From Climacteris rufus (lineage: Eukaryota; Chordata; Aves; Passeriformes; Climacteridae): DNA of 64,000 bases. Of this stretch, positions 10,034 to 22,000 are shown in pieces. Each line of letters starts with the position of its first letter. The stretch's first letter is position 1. The translations under genes were made by a program, and so were the position numbers. Below the pieces are notes generated by a model that saw only the letters and a program-made list of their open reading frames with translations, was not told where the DNA came from and made no database searches. The stretch lies in NCBI GenBank assembly GCA_013398175.1, contig VZRZ01002565.1, forward strand, positions 298,278 through 362,277, in the 5' to 3' direction.

Positions 10034-13000
10034 CTGCTGAGAGAGAGACAGATTAAATATGGCTTGAAACGACCCAAACACATCTCAAAAGAGAAAAGGC
10101 ACAGCTCTAGGTTAACACGTAAGCAGGGAGGACACAAGCTGGGTGTTGCTGTGCTCATGTCCTGGGACACAGTACAGCTGTACTAACAGAGTGAGCCTGA
10201 AAACCCCTCTCCTGACCCTTTTGATTTAAAAAAGGAGAAAAGGAGCAAAACAATTCTAATCTGCATGACTCTAAACCGATAATAAACGCTCACAGGCATG
10301 CCATACCTCTGGCTTCATATATGAACATCAGGAAAAGTGTGTGCACATATTAAAGTATAGAAAACCAAAAGCTTTTCTACATTCAATCATTTCACTCTTA
10401 GTAGAGAGCCAAGGGATGTTGCAAGGCATCCTTAAAGCTATTAAATTGGCCAGTGAATTTCCATTCTTCCCCACTGGTTCTTAGGCACATAATTAAATTC
10501 ATTTTATTTGGAGTGCTTTAAGTTAAAATAAAAATAAAAACCTAGGAGGGCAATTTTGCTGATTTCTTTCTGTACAACTAAGCCGTGTTTCACAAACTAG
10601 TGGTTTCAAAATGACAGTAGTAAAAAACTATTTTGTGCCTCAAAAAGACACCAATGCACAGCTCCAGCAAAAGCAGTTTCTCAACCACTCAAGTTTCAAT
10701 GATATTGCAATGGAGTTTTAAAAGACAGAGGCAAAAAGGGGTTGTTTTTGTGAACAAACATGAACAGCTGCAAAACTTTAAAGCACAGGTACACCTGTGT
10801 GAAAGTGTGGCAAGGTTTGTATATTGTAATATGCATCACAATATATGTACTGTATTATTATATGTATATTACTAAATGATACATATATGGTTTTATAAAA
10901 CTCACATATAATATTGTGTGTATAATATGATTATATGTGTAATAATATGTATTACACCATAGAAACAGGTGCAATATATGCATTATTGTATTACTTACCA
11001 TTAGTCTCTGATTTTTTCCCCATAGCTGATACCTGTTCAAAAAAGCAATAACCCTTTATTAAAATTCATTAGAGGAGAACATTGCTATTTATAACAGGAA
11101 AAAATCAACTCCATGCAAAGGACATGCCCACACATAATACAGCTCTGCCAAACAGGAATATAAATGTTATATTTCCACCTAATTCTACTTTATTTTATAG
11201 ATAAAAAAGGCAAGTTAGTAACAGAAGGCTTCTAAAGGCCTCATTCCAACTGACTGACTGTGTGAAAGTGAATAACATCTTCCCCCTAGAAAGCCTCCAA
11301 CAGAGATATTCTCCTCCAAGCAATGCACAGAAATGTTACCTTAGAAGAAGCTGGCTTCTCCACTGACTGCTTCTCCCAGAGATTACGTTTCCCAGATACA
11401 TCTCCTGGTCTTAAGTCCTGTATTTTTAATGTCACAGAACAGAAACCAACGTTAGTTCATGTTTATTTTAATTTGCTAAGGGAAAAATTAGAATGCAACT
11501 TCCTCGTAAGAAAAGCTGAGGAACATCCACTAGTGGTAAATATTACATTGTCTATCAATTATAAAGAACTATATTTCACATAATGACTCCACACACACAC
11601 ATGTTTTAAGACAAAAAGCAGTCCTGTTACATCTATTTCTTACAGCACAGACTGGTCTCAACTTACTATGTTCAACCAGGGCAGTGCAGTAAAGAGTTAC
11701 TACACCATCAGATTTTTACAGAAAAACAATTCCAATTTTTGCAGAAAATCCCCACTTTTTTTTCAGGGACAGTATTTCTGCTAGGGAGGAATTCAAAAGT
11801 AGCTTGTCTCAGTTATTTTAGATCAAAATACATTATTAAAAAAAATGAGTAGGACTTCTAAGACAACAGAAAAGCTATTTCTATTCTGCATTCATAAATA
11901 TAGGTATCAGGATTTATCCCTGTAGTCCTTCATCTTCATTTTAATTTCCATGGCATCCTTTGGAGCCTTAGGATGTGCCAATCACTAACCTGACAGAAAA
12001 AAAAAACCAGCTGAGTTAAAGTCTTTAAAGAATAGTAATGTGCTCTGAAAATGAGTGTATTAGGGAGACTTTAATCAAAACTCCATAAAAATGTCAAGCA
12101 GCTTCTTGGGGAAAGGAAGGGCTACAAATCAAAATGACACATGCTAGGCAGATGGATTGGTATCTCTCTGTGGATGGCAAACAAGAGACTCAAACAATTT
12201 TGCACATAAGTACTCTCCTTTTCAAAAGTATTAAACTCCTGCATGCTTTCCAGAATCTTGCACTTGCCATCCATAGGGAAGTAGTCTTCTGCACATGGAA
12301 ATTTATAACTGTAAAATGTTCAGTGATGAATGAAAATGAGATTTCTGCAAGAGGTATTTGCACCCAACAGAGAGCCTCTAGAGCTGATTTGCAGCCACAG
12401 AAAGTTGATTAAAACTTGAAGCCAATTCTGCACTTAAAAAAGCTGATTCAATAGTAACAGAGGAAGGAAGAAAACAACAAAATTGCAGTTGACTTTATCA
12501 CAAAGCCACTTGCAGTGGGCATTATCACAAAACCATTTCAACAGTCCTGAAGTAATTTGGGATCTGTGATTTAGAGTCACCATAAAACTGAGATCTTTGC
12601 TACTTCTACTTTGAATTCAATATTGTTCCAAAACCCACGAGAATCTTGATGGTCACAAAAACTTTGAACATTTCTTTATTCTGGTGGAATGTGATGGGGG
12701 TAAGAAGTTATTTGTTAACTAAGAAATTCTAGGCTTCCTTTTGCTTTATCCTGGTTTAAAAAAAAAAAAAAGTAGAAATCACACATTATAGATGTATATA
12801 AACCTTCATAGTCAATTATAAACATGTTTACCTGACCAACTTAGCAAACAGACCCCCAAAGAAGAATAGGAGGAGGGCGTGTTCCTTCAAGCAGAGACAT
12901 TGAAAGAAGAAAGAACAATCTATTGAGAAAGAGGGAAATTAAGACATAGATAGACACAGTTGGCTGAGGGAAAAACAAGAGGTTAGTTTTACATTACCTA

Positions 13001-16000
13001 ACAGATGCAACTTCAAAGAAAGAGAGAAAAATCTTGAGGCAGATTCTATAGTGGGCAATGCTGGAAATTTCAAACTCTTCTTTAGGACAAATAGTGTGAA
13101 CTGAGGAAGTGTTTTTCAGGCTGCACCTTTTATAAAGGGCAAGAGGACTGGCAGAAAAACACTACATGGTAAGAAACCCGATCTTTAATAAAATCCTAAA
13201 GTTGAATCATTAACACCACAAGTGATTATCCAACATTGGCATTTGCAGCTCCAGTTGCTTAACCTTACCCTTCCCCATCTCACAGTTACTTATTCCTGCT
13301 CCTTCCTACATCCACACTGCTGCTTCCCACAGTCCCAGGTTACTACCTTGATAGCATTTTCTGCTCTAATTCTTGCTGAAGTAATGGGCATGCTAAAGGG
13401 CCTTCACTAGAAATTACATTTAGGCATATAATTAAATTATTTCAGTTGTGTTTTAAAACGTACTTGGAAGATTTTTACAAGGCGAGGATCAAAGCCCAAG
13501 TGTCTGTAAGTGTCCATGGTCTATTGCTGGTAATTTCTAAATTAATGGTAAGCCTTTCACAGGTGGTAGATTAATGTCCTCCTCTATTAGAGCAGTGCTT
13601 CTCTGAGCACTGTCTCTTTAGAGCACCCATGAGCTTTAAGCTGAGAGCTTCCCTGTCCATCTCCCCATTTTCTGCCTACCAAAGAGTCAGCAGCCAGAGG
13701 GCCTCTGTGAGCTTCCAAGAGGACATGAAGCAAAGTCCCTCCAAAGGCCATCAGCTGGTCAAGGAAGCACCCTCTGCCCAGGGAGAGAGCCCACCTGCTG
13801 AAGAGATGGTTGTTCCAAGTTTACTTACAGAAGGTTTTGGAGCAGGTGATTTGTTGCTCTCTGGGGTCTTGGTCAACCACTCATTGATGCGACTGGAGAC
13901 ACCAACCTTCAGTCCAGCAGTTTCCTGCAAAATAATAAAAGCTAGTCAGAAGACTTTCAGAATAACTTTTGCTCTGTTTTTTCTTTAGATTTAAAAGAAA
14001 GTCAAGCCCAATACAGAGGTCCTCACTGAGCCTACGGCTTGCTCAAAGTCATTCTGTGTGCTCTGAAAGTATTGTCCCTATGAAGTACACAGTACTACTG
14101 CCCTGTAGTTTTCATAAATGATAAACATGGACAGAAACATTTCCACTTTCCTGCTAACCCAGAAATAAATGACAGACATAAACATGCTGTTTCTGTCACA
14201 AGCCCAACCTCCAAACTCAAAAAATCTTTGGCGCAATACAAGAGACATCAGTCTAAATCTACATTTTTTTCTTTTGTTAAACTAATTTCTTTCCAAAAAA
14301 CCACACAATAGAGTTAAATGGCCTAAAATTTAAAGCATTAAAATGAGTCTTTAAAAGTTTAGAACAAATTACTAAAATTTAACAACTATCTGTAATAATG
14401 CCCTCTAACTCATGGCTCAGTATTTTTGGCTATGATGAACGCTCATCAATTTATAGAAGGAAAATGTTGCCTTAAGGATTTACATAGAAAAGATAAATGT
14501 CTCACAAATATCTCTATGCATTGTCTGTAAAATATAATCACTATCTTGCCTATTCAATCCTCCTCTGCCCTCCAAAAGAATCTTTCACAGCAGAAAGAAT
14601 TTCTTTGTACTCTGCTTGAACTACCCAGATATATTTGTCTAAGCTATCTGATGTGGCTCTGGAATGTCTCATAACTCAGCTCAGTAGGTCACTAAATTCT
14701 TCCATTATACTCAATATTGCAGCCACACAATTTTGTGAATTTCTGAGGTCTTCAGAATCCTTTGGGATATTCTTCACCAGTGATGCCAACAGGAGCAGAC
14801 AGGCTTGCTCCCAGGAACACAAATGGCAAGGTCAGGTCCAGAGCCTAATTCTCTATAATCACTATGTTAAATTAAACACATACCTTATTTGGTGTTCCTG
14901 TCCCAGAGGGTGATGAAAAAACATTCCCCTTCTCCCACATGCTCTTGATATTACGGACCCCCTCAGCTGGAACATGGAGGTCAGAAGCTTTAGGTCTTGA
15001 AGCCTTCGTGCCCTGAAGAAAAATTGGGGCCAGTTGGTGTTTGGCACTAGGAGCTGGATTTGCAGGGTGGTTTGACACTGGGGAATGCAGCATCTGTAAG
15101 TGGTTCTAGCACTGACCATGCAAAGATGAAAAGCTGTACCCAGCTCAAAAAGTGACACTGAGACTATCGCCCCCCTTTTTGATTTGCAGTTGCACCCTTG
15201 ACACAACCAGCTGTGAAAATTAGTTTTGCATTTATTACATTTCTAAAACTCATGGCAAACCATAGCTCTGCACACAACTGCTCCAAGACTTACAAATCCT
15301 AGTACCTCCATCCTGTAAGCCGGGCCCTTTTAGGGACCAAGGTAGGGAAATCCTTTTGCAGAGGCAGGGGGGAAAGGTTGCTCTGTCATGGAGCATCAGA
15401 CTCTGCTCTATCTGTCCCAGAAAACTGAACCTCAACAACACAGTATTCTAGGGGTAAATCTTAGCAATTACAGTATCTTTGAAACAAGGTGTTCTTTTAA
15501 AGAGTGGAGAATTAAATGGGGTTTTTGGGGGGGTTTTTGGAAATGTGTCTTTTACCTGGTTACTAAAAATTCCAGACCAAATTCCTCCTCTTTCTTCTTT
15601 TCAGAGTTCTTGCACATTTTACATATCATAGATTTGATGGGAATAAGAACCTACATGAGCTGAGGCTTTGCCTCTCTAGCTGCAAAGCAAGCCAGATTTG
15701 GCAACTTTTGGACAAATCAAAAACTCAGCAAAGGAAACCTTTCAAGTCAGATAGCAGCGGGTTACAGTGGTATCAAACTCCTATTTTACCTTGGACTATG
15801 AAAAGAGCGAGCCCCCAGTTCTGTGTCTCAGGCATATTAATAACCACTAGTTGTCAAAATCACCTGGAGTCAAATTCTGCATTTTAACGTGATTTTGCTT
15901 TTCCTTTGTCACTACTTAACTCCCTAGTTCACTGCAGTGCACGTCTTTGCCAAGGAATTTCACTGTGAAGTGGCAGCCAGCAACACAGAGCCAGTTCCTT

Positions 16001-19000
16001 GTTCTCCTAAAGAAGCCGCTAAGCCAGCTCAGCTCAGGATGACTGTGAGCTCTGTGCTGACAGTTCTCTCATCAGCCAAGAAGAGGACGTGACTGTCACT
16101 CAAGATGATGATTGAATCCTTCAAGAGCTACTGCAAGCTTACAAAACAGAGTAAATTGCAGCATGAAAGGGAAGACACAAATCTGAGGTTTTGTTTAGAT
16201 ACATCTCTAGATGTTAGTTACCGATGTGCCTCAAGCATTTTATTCTTGAAGTCACACTAAAGAAAAGTTTGTGATGAAAAATTCCCTGCAATACTTGAAC
16301 AGTAAAACAAAGGCTGATTAAAGGTCCAAAAGCCATTAGTAACTAGATCCATTGACCTGGAATCAACTTACCTCAATTGCACTGGTGTATTGCTCAAGTC
16401 TACTGTCTATCTTTGAGACAACTGCTGTTGTCTGGGTGGGCTTCATACCACTACAGGAAGTAGAAGAAGAAAGAAAGAATTATTATTCCCTCCAATTAAA
16501 CACTGCTGTTTGAACTGAACTTACTGTTTCTTTGCTTTACCTCTTCTGAGCAGATTTGTTCAAAAATTCTGTTCGCTCCTCTATCTAGAAAAGTGAGAGA
16601 CAAGAGCTTTTAGTTTAAAGTTAATAAAGAGGCAGCCAGGCTAAAATGTCATTTTAAATGTCAAAAAGCCAATCTTTGTGATAAGAGATACATTCCAACT
16701 GAAATTTCACAGACACACACAAAGGTTTTATAGACAGGAGCCTATTATGCTACAGATTCATAGAAGTGGGTATATTTTTTGCATGAATATTTGCATCCTA
16801 CACATTTCTTCAGTGCCTGATATGTAACAAGAGAATAAACAACCAACACAGAAGGGGGAAAAAAGGGAAGAAATCTATCTTATGAAAGAGATTGGTATGC
16901 ACAAAAACCTATGTCATCCTCATATCTCCCACATAAGAGCAAGTACATATCTCTTGAGACAGACAGCAAGTTTAATAAAGTTTTTCTGAGTTGAGACGTC
17001 AGACTAGGCCAGGTCTGGAGCTCAGCCAAGTAGCCTCCCTTGTTTTTGGAGGACACTAACAAAAAAGCAATTGGAGTAAACCCAGCTCATGTTCAAGCAG
17101 GGTCACTGCTGAGTCAATATCTACCAGCGGTTATTATGCAAACTGGTATCTTAGATTTCTTCATTATTTTTTACTCTGTGTATAGGGAAATATGGTGATG
17201 TTTCCAGGGAAGAAGAATAGTGAAGGTCTTATATGACTTCTGTCAAACCTCTCAATACTTTGAAAACAAAAAGACTCCATCCCTGAATAAAATTTTAAAA
17301 CATTTCACAATGGGTGGGTGGGTGTGTGCTCATGTGTATTCGCATTCTGTGTCAAGAAGTATTTTCACCACACTTCCTCAAGTGTCATCCACATTGCATT
17401 GTTTCACTTCTCATCCCAGGCACTACAGTTTCACTTAAAAGTAAATTATATGCAAGCAGCTGCAGGGGATTGAAATGCCTAAAAATCAACCTGGCTGGAT
17501 TCCTGGGGATTCCAAGTCTCAGCAGGGGCTCTCCGTGGTCAATTTAACAGTGACTGCTGTGGCATCCATGCCTTTAAAATAAGGCAATGATAGCCATTCC
17601 TTTAAATGGTTCTCTTCAGTGCCATGGCTATACCAGAATACTAAATCCCACAGCTAACCTATCCAAGGGCATACATGGTTTATTTTTCAAGCCCTTATAA
17701 GCAAAAACTCAGGCAGTTTACTCGAGTGCAGAATTTGCCAAAGGAGCTCACTGGAGGAACTCCAGCTACCACCCACCCAGCTCAAAGGCACCTCTGAAGC
17801 TCTAAGAAACATATACAATTCACAGAGTCATTGCCCTTAACACTTTTAGTTGTCAGTATGGGATCTAAAAGCAGTCCTGAGTGGAAAGATGGGCTTTGCT
17901 GGGATAAAATCCTGTTTCAGTGCTGTCACAAGGTGGCAGCAGGAGACCAGGGACGGAGCAGGAGCTCTGCACACCCCCCGGAACAGACTTCAGCTGTTTC
18001 ACCCAGAGGAAATACAGCCGGGCATGGCCACAAAACGAGCAGGAAATTATTTGATTAAAAGTGACTACACAGACCAAGGATGGTAACTTAAAACACATCT
18101 CCTCTCTCCTACTATGGTATAACAGAAATTTCCTCCAATGCTGATTTCTGGGTCATAACCAGCAATGCATAAAAATGATGAGTTATTCCAGCCAGAGCCT
18201 CTGGTTTCTCCCCAGTCTGTCCCCGACTGCATCAGGGAAACCCTGGTGGGCAGTGAGGACAAATAACATGGACTATCTCAAAGAACCAGGAGTCAAGGTA
18301 ACCACCTAATAATTCACTTACAGGATCTTCATAGTCTTTTATGTGCAGGTAAGAGAGATGCACAGCAGGAAAAGCAGGCTTGAGTGCGCATGGGTGGAAG
18401 GGAGAGATAGGTGAGAGGGAAGAGGGACATGTATTCTTGTGGTTGTAGTAAAAAGACAAAAGTGGGGTCATTCTTTACCCACTGGAACCAGCAGTTCTCA
18501 GAGCACCTGCTGTGGTATCTGGAAAAAGTTAGGGATTGTTCAGAAGAGGAGTGAAGAAGCAAAACAGAAAATAAACAGGAAAGCAGAGTTAGGAAGCAAC
18601 CCTCAAAGCTGAGCAAGGTCCTCTGTTCAAGGAAACAGGTGCCTTGTGTGAAGGGGTAAAACATTTTCTGCACATTTATATGAGAATTTGTTCTAGAACA
18701 TTTTCCTCAAGACATAGTATGCATGAAGCAGAAGCAGACATTGAATACATCTAAAGCAAACAAACCTATACACACATGTATTCAACACATAGGTCAAATA
18801 CATTTAGACTCCACAGCAGCATCTGAAGGTCATTTATCCACTGCACACCACACAAACTCCATGCAAAGAATTTAAAATGTCTGGCACATACAGTAAACAG
18901 TATTACAAAATAGATCTGTAAAAGAAACAGGCAATGCAAGGTGGTTAGCATAAAATGCAAGACATTTTCTCAATTTCAGACCAGGAAATAAGAACAATCT

Positions 19001-22000
19001 TTTTACTGCATTCGTCTTCACAGGATCTTGCTAAATAGCTTGGACTATGTTTTGTCACCATGGAATACTCTCAGAACACACACATACTCAAAAAAGTCAG
19101 CCTCCAACAGAAACTTGTAAATGGGTAAACAGAAAAACTCTTGTCCAAAAATGCGTCAAGGAGGAAGGGGAATAAAAAACACACACAGAAAACTCTGTAT
19201 TATAATTTTGCCTCATATCCAACACGTGGAAGAACCTAGTGGAAACCCATTGGAGCAGCAGTCCCTGGGAGTAGGGAGGTTTCTCCTTTTCCTCCCTGAG
19301 TGAATAAGATGCTCTTTCGCCTCATTAAGCACAGTTACGGTTTTTCCTGCTGTCAGCAGCATCTGTGCAGACTGTGCCAATTTAGTTCAGTTTACCTACC
19401 AGACTAGAGTGCTGCCATCAGCATCAAAGATGGGAGAAAAACAAATCACAGATCCTGTTCTTACCACTCTATTTTCCCTCTGCTACAAGAATAGCTTATC
19501 TAGGAAGAACTGATTGCGTGCAGTCTAAGTCTTTCCCGTCACTGCTCCAGCTGTCAGGTATTGAGAGTAATAATGAGATAGAATAAGACAGGTCTTTAAA
19601 GATAAAAAAAAAGTCTCTGAAAAGTCCTATCTTCTGGCTTAGCTGTCAGCAATGCTTTGCAGAGAGTGGTGGCTGCCACATCAGCCTGTGCTTCCCAGGA
19701 GACATTTTCTCCAAAGACGGGGATATCCCATCCTCCTGCCATTGTTCACTCCCCTCAGTACCTAATTGCTTTTACATTTCTCTAGTGGTGGTGTTCATCC
19801 CCAAGAGGAGACTTAGTACTGAAATATGTTCTCTCCTGATTAACCTAGAGAATAGAATACGAGAAGTCAGTAGCCCTCCTTCCCAAAGAAAACATGAGTA
19901 ATGAACTTGTCTAAAAAGGAAAATGAAAAAAGATCACTCAGGAAATCTCATTCTTTGAGTGCAGCATAATTTGCATGAACTAAACTAGGGATAGTACAAG
20001 TTAGAGACAGATGGGAGAGCAGCACAGGTTGTTCCAGTCTTTGTCCTTTTTTAAAAAAATATCAAGATACAGAACAGAGGTTGAACAGAGGTTTGGTGCT
20101 GCTGCAGCCCACAGGTGTCCACCCATCCCAGAGAAATCCAATCTGCTTCTGTCCCTGAAGTAGTGATGAACTTGGTCTGTATTTTCTTTGCATGCTTTCT
20201 CTTCACCGTCCTCTCAGAAAGGACCAGCCCTCATGCTGTCACTGCAAGGACTCCACACCACAGCAGCTCTGCTGAAGTACTGTCTCAGGTTTAAGGAAAG
20301 TACTGTAGCCAACAGTTAAAACAACAGGAGTTGTTAACACGGTATAGGCTATGATCTTTCAGAGGCCAGACTAGAGAATCACAGCAGGTCTTTCTAAATA
20401 CAAGCACATATGTATATTTTGTCCATTTTTGTACACATACATTTATATATGTGCACCCATGAGCCATGTAATACATGGAGAAGAGTTGCACTTCTTTGTC
20501 TCTCAGTTCTGAGTCTGCATTTCATGCTAGTCCATGGCCTGCCTGATGGATAGATTCAGCATCCATAAGAGGGCAATATGCCACAATGCTTCTCAGTTCA
20601 TCTCCCTCCCTTCCTTTGTCCTTGTAGTTCACTTGGTAATCAACACGCACCACTTTCCTCATATAAGCCACTCCCAGGAACTTCTTTTTCTTCCCAAAAA
20701 CTTATCACATCAGGAAGGACAAAAAATGGGGCTTGGCCAGATTGAGATCCAGGAGAAGTCAGGATGTTCTCATGTATCATACAGTATTTTTATACTGAGC
20801 CTCCCTTTTTTCACCATTAATTCCAACCACCCACCCACAACTGTGCATTTGGGGCTCTCACATGACTCATGGCAGATCTAACAAGATGATACATTCATCA
20901 AGGGAGAAACCATGTGCCAGATACTTTACAAGTCAAAAGATAACTTGGGCAGTGCACAGCAGACAATGAAAAAGCTGAGTACCAACCAGGTGAGACCAGT
21001 CTGAGAAGTCTGTCTAAATTAGAGGTAAAAAAAAATATATACTGTGGTTCTAATAGCTAGATTTTGACATCAAATTTCACATTGGGTTATTAAACTGAGA
21101 TTATTCTCTCCTCAGCTATTGACCACAAAAGGCCAAGAAACAGTTCAGGGTGTGAACTTCTACAGCATTATATGTCTACACTGGCCACACACAGACACTG
21201 GACTGGAATATGTGCAGTGTCACCAATTTCTCAGAGAGAGAAACAGAGAGAGAAAAAACAATGTGAGGAGCTGCACATATCAAGTTTTGTAGCAAAACCA
21301 CCAGCTATTGTTACCAGTTAAAAAAAAGTAACCTTGGATGCTTAACAACATTTGGAAAATGTCAGCTTTCCTCTGAAAATACACTTAGTAGAATAGCGTA
21401 GCATCAGTACAAAAGGTATCTGAAAGCTATTAACCTCTTGCCAAGTCCAGTGTTTCTTCACACTTTCCCCAGAATTATGATCTATATCCTTTTTACTTAG
21501 TGTTCTCAAGTATAATTTCCTCTGTTCTGAGCCTTCTGTGAATTAAAGCTCCAAACGTTTGTCATAAAAGGCACCTCAATAAACAGAAGGGAAGAAGCCC
21601 TCCCAGGAGGGCTGGGAAGAAGCTGTACATTTATAGTGTCTGCTATTGACATCATCTTTAACAACCAAAATGCCAGACCAGGTTTATCTAATCGGAGCAA
21701 GTCATGAAGCTTGGCAATCTTTGTTTACAGCTGTGTATTTTCTGTCTTAGTATTTCAGGTTCACATGTGTCTTAGAAGTCAAAGGCAAGTCCATTCAAAA
21801 GCATTTGGACACTGTATTTACTAGAACTGCACCCTAAACAGTAAAGACCTGAACCCCCAGACTGGATCCAAGTGTAGTTCACTGCGATCAGAAAAATAAT
21901 TCTGTGCAAATGCAGTTTTTCACTGCACAGTTACAGTTCCTAATCTCATGGAGATCCTCTTCATGGTTCAATAAGGTCCTACCTGGTTCTTTTCTCTTCT

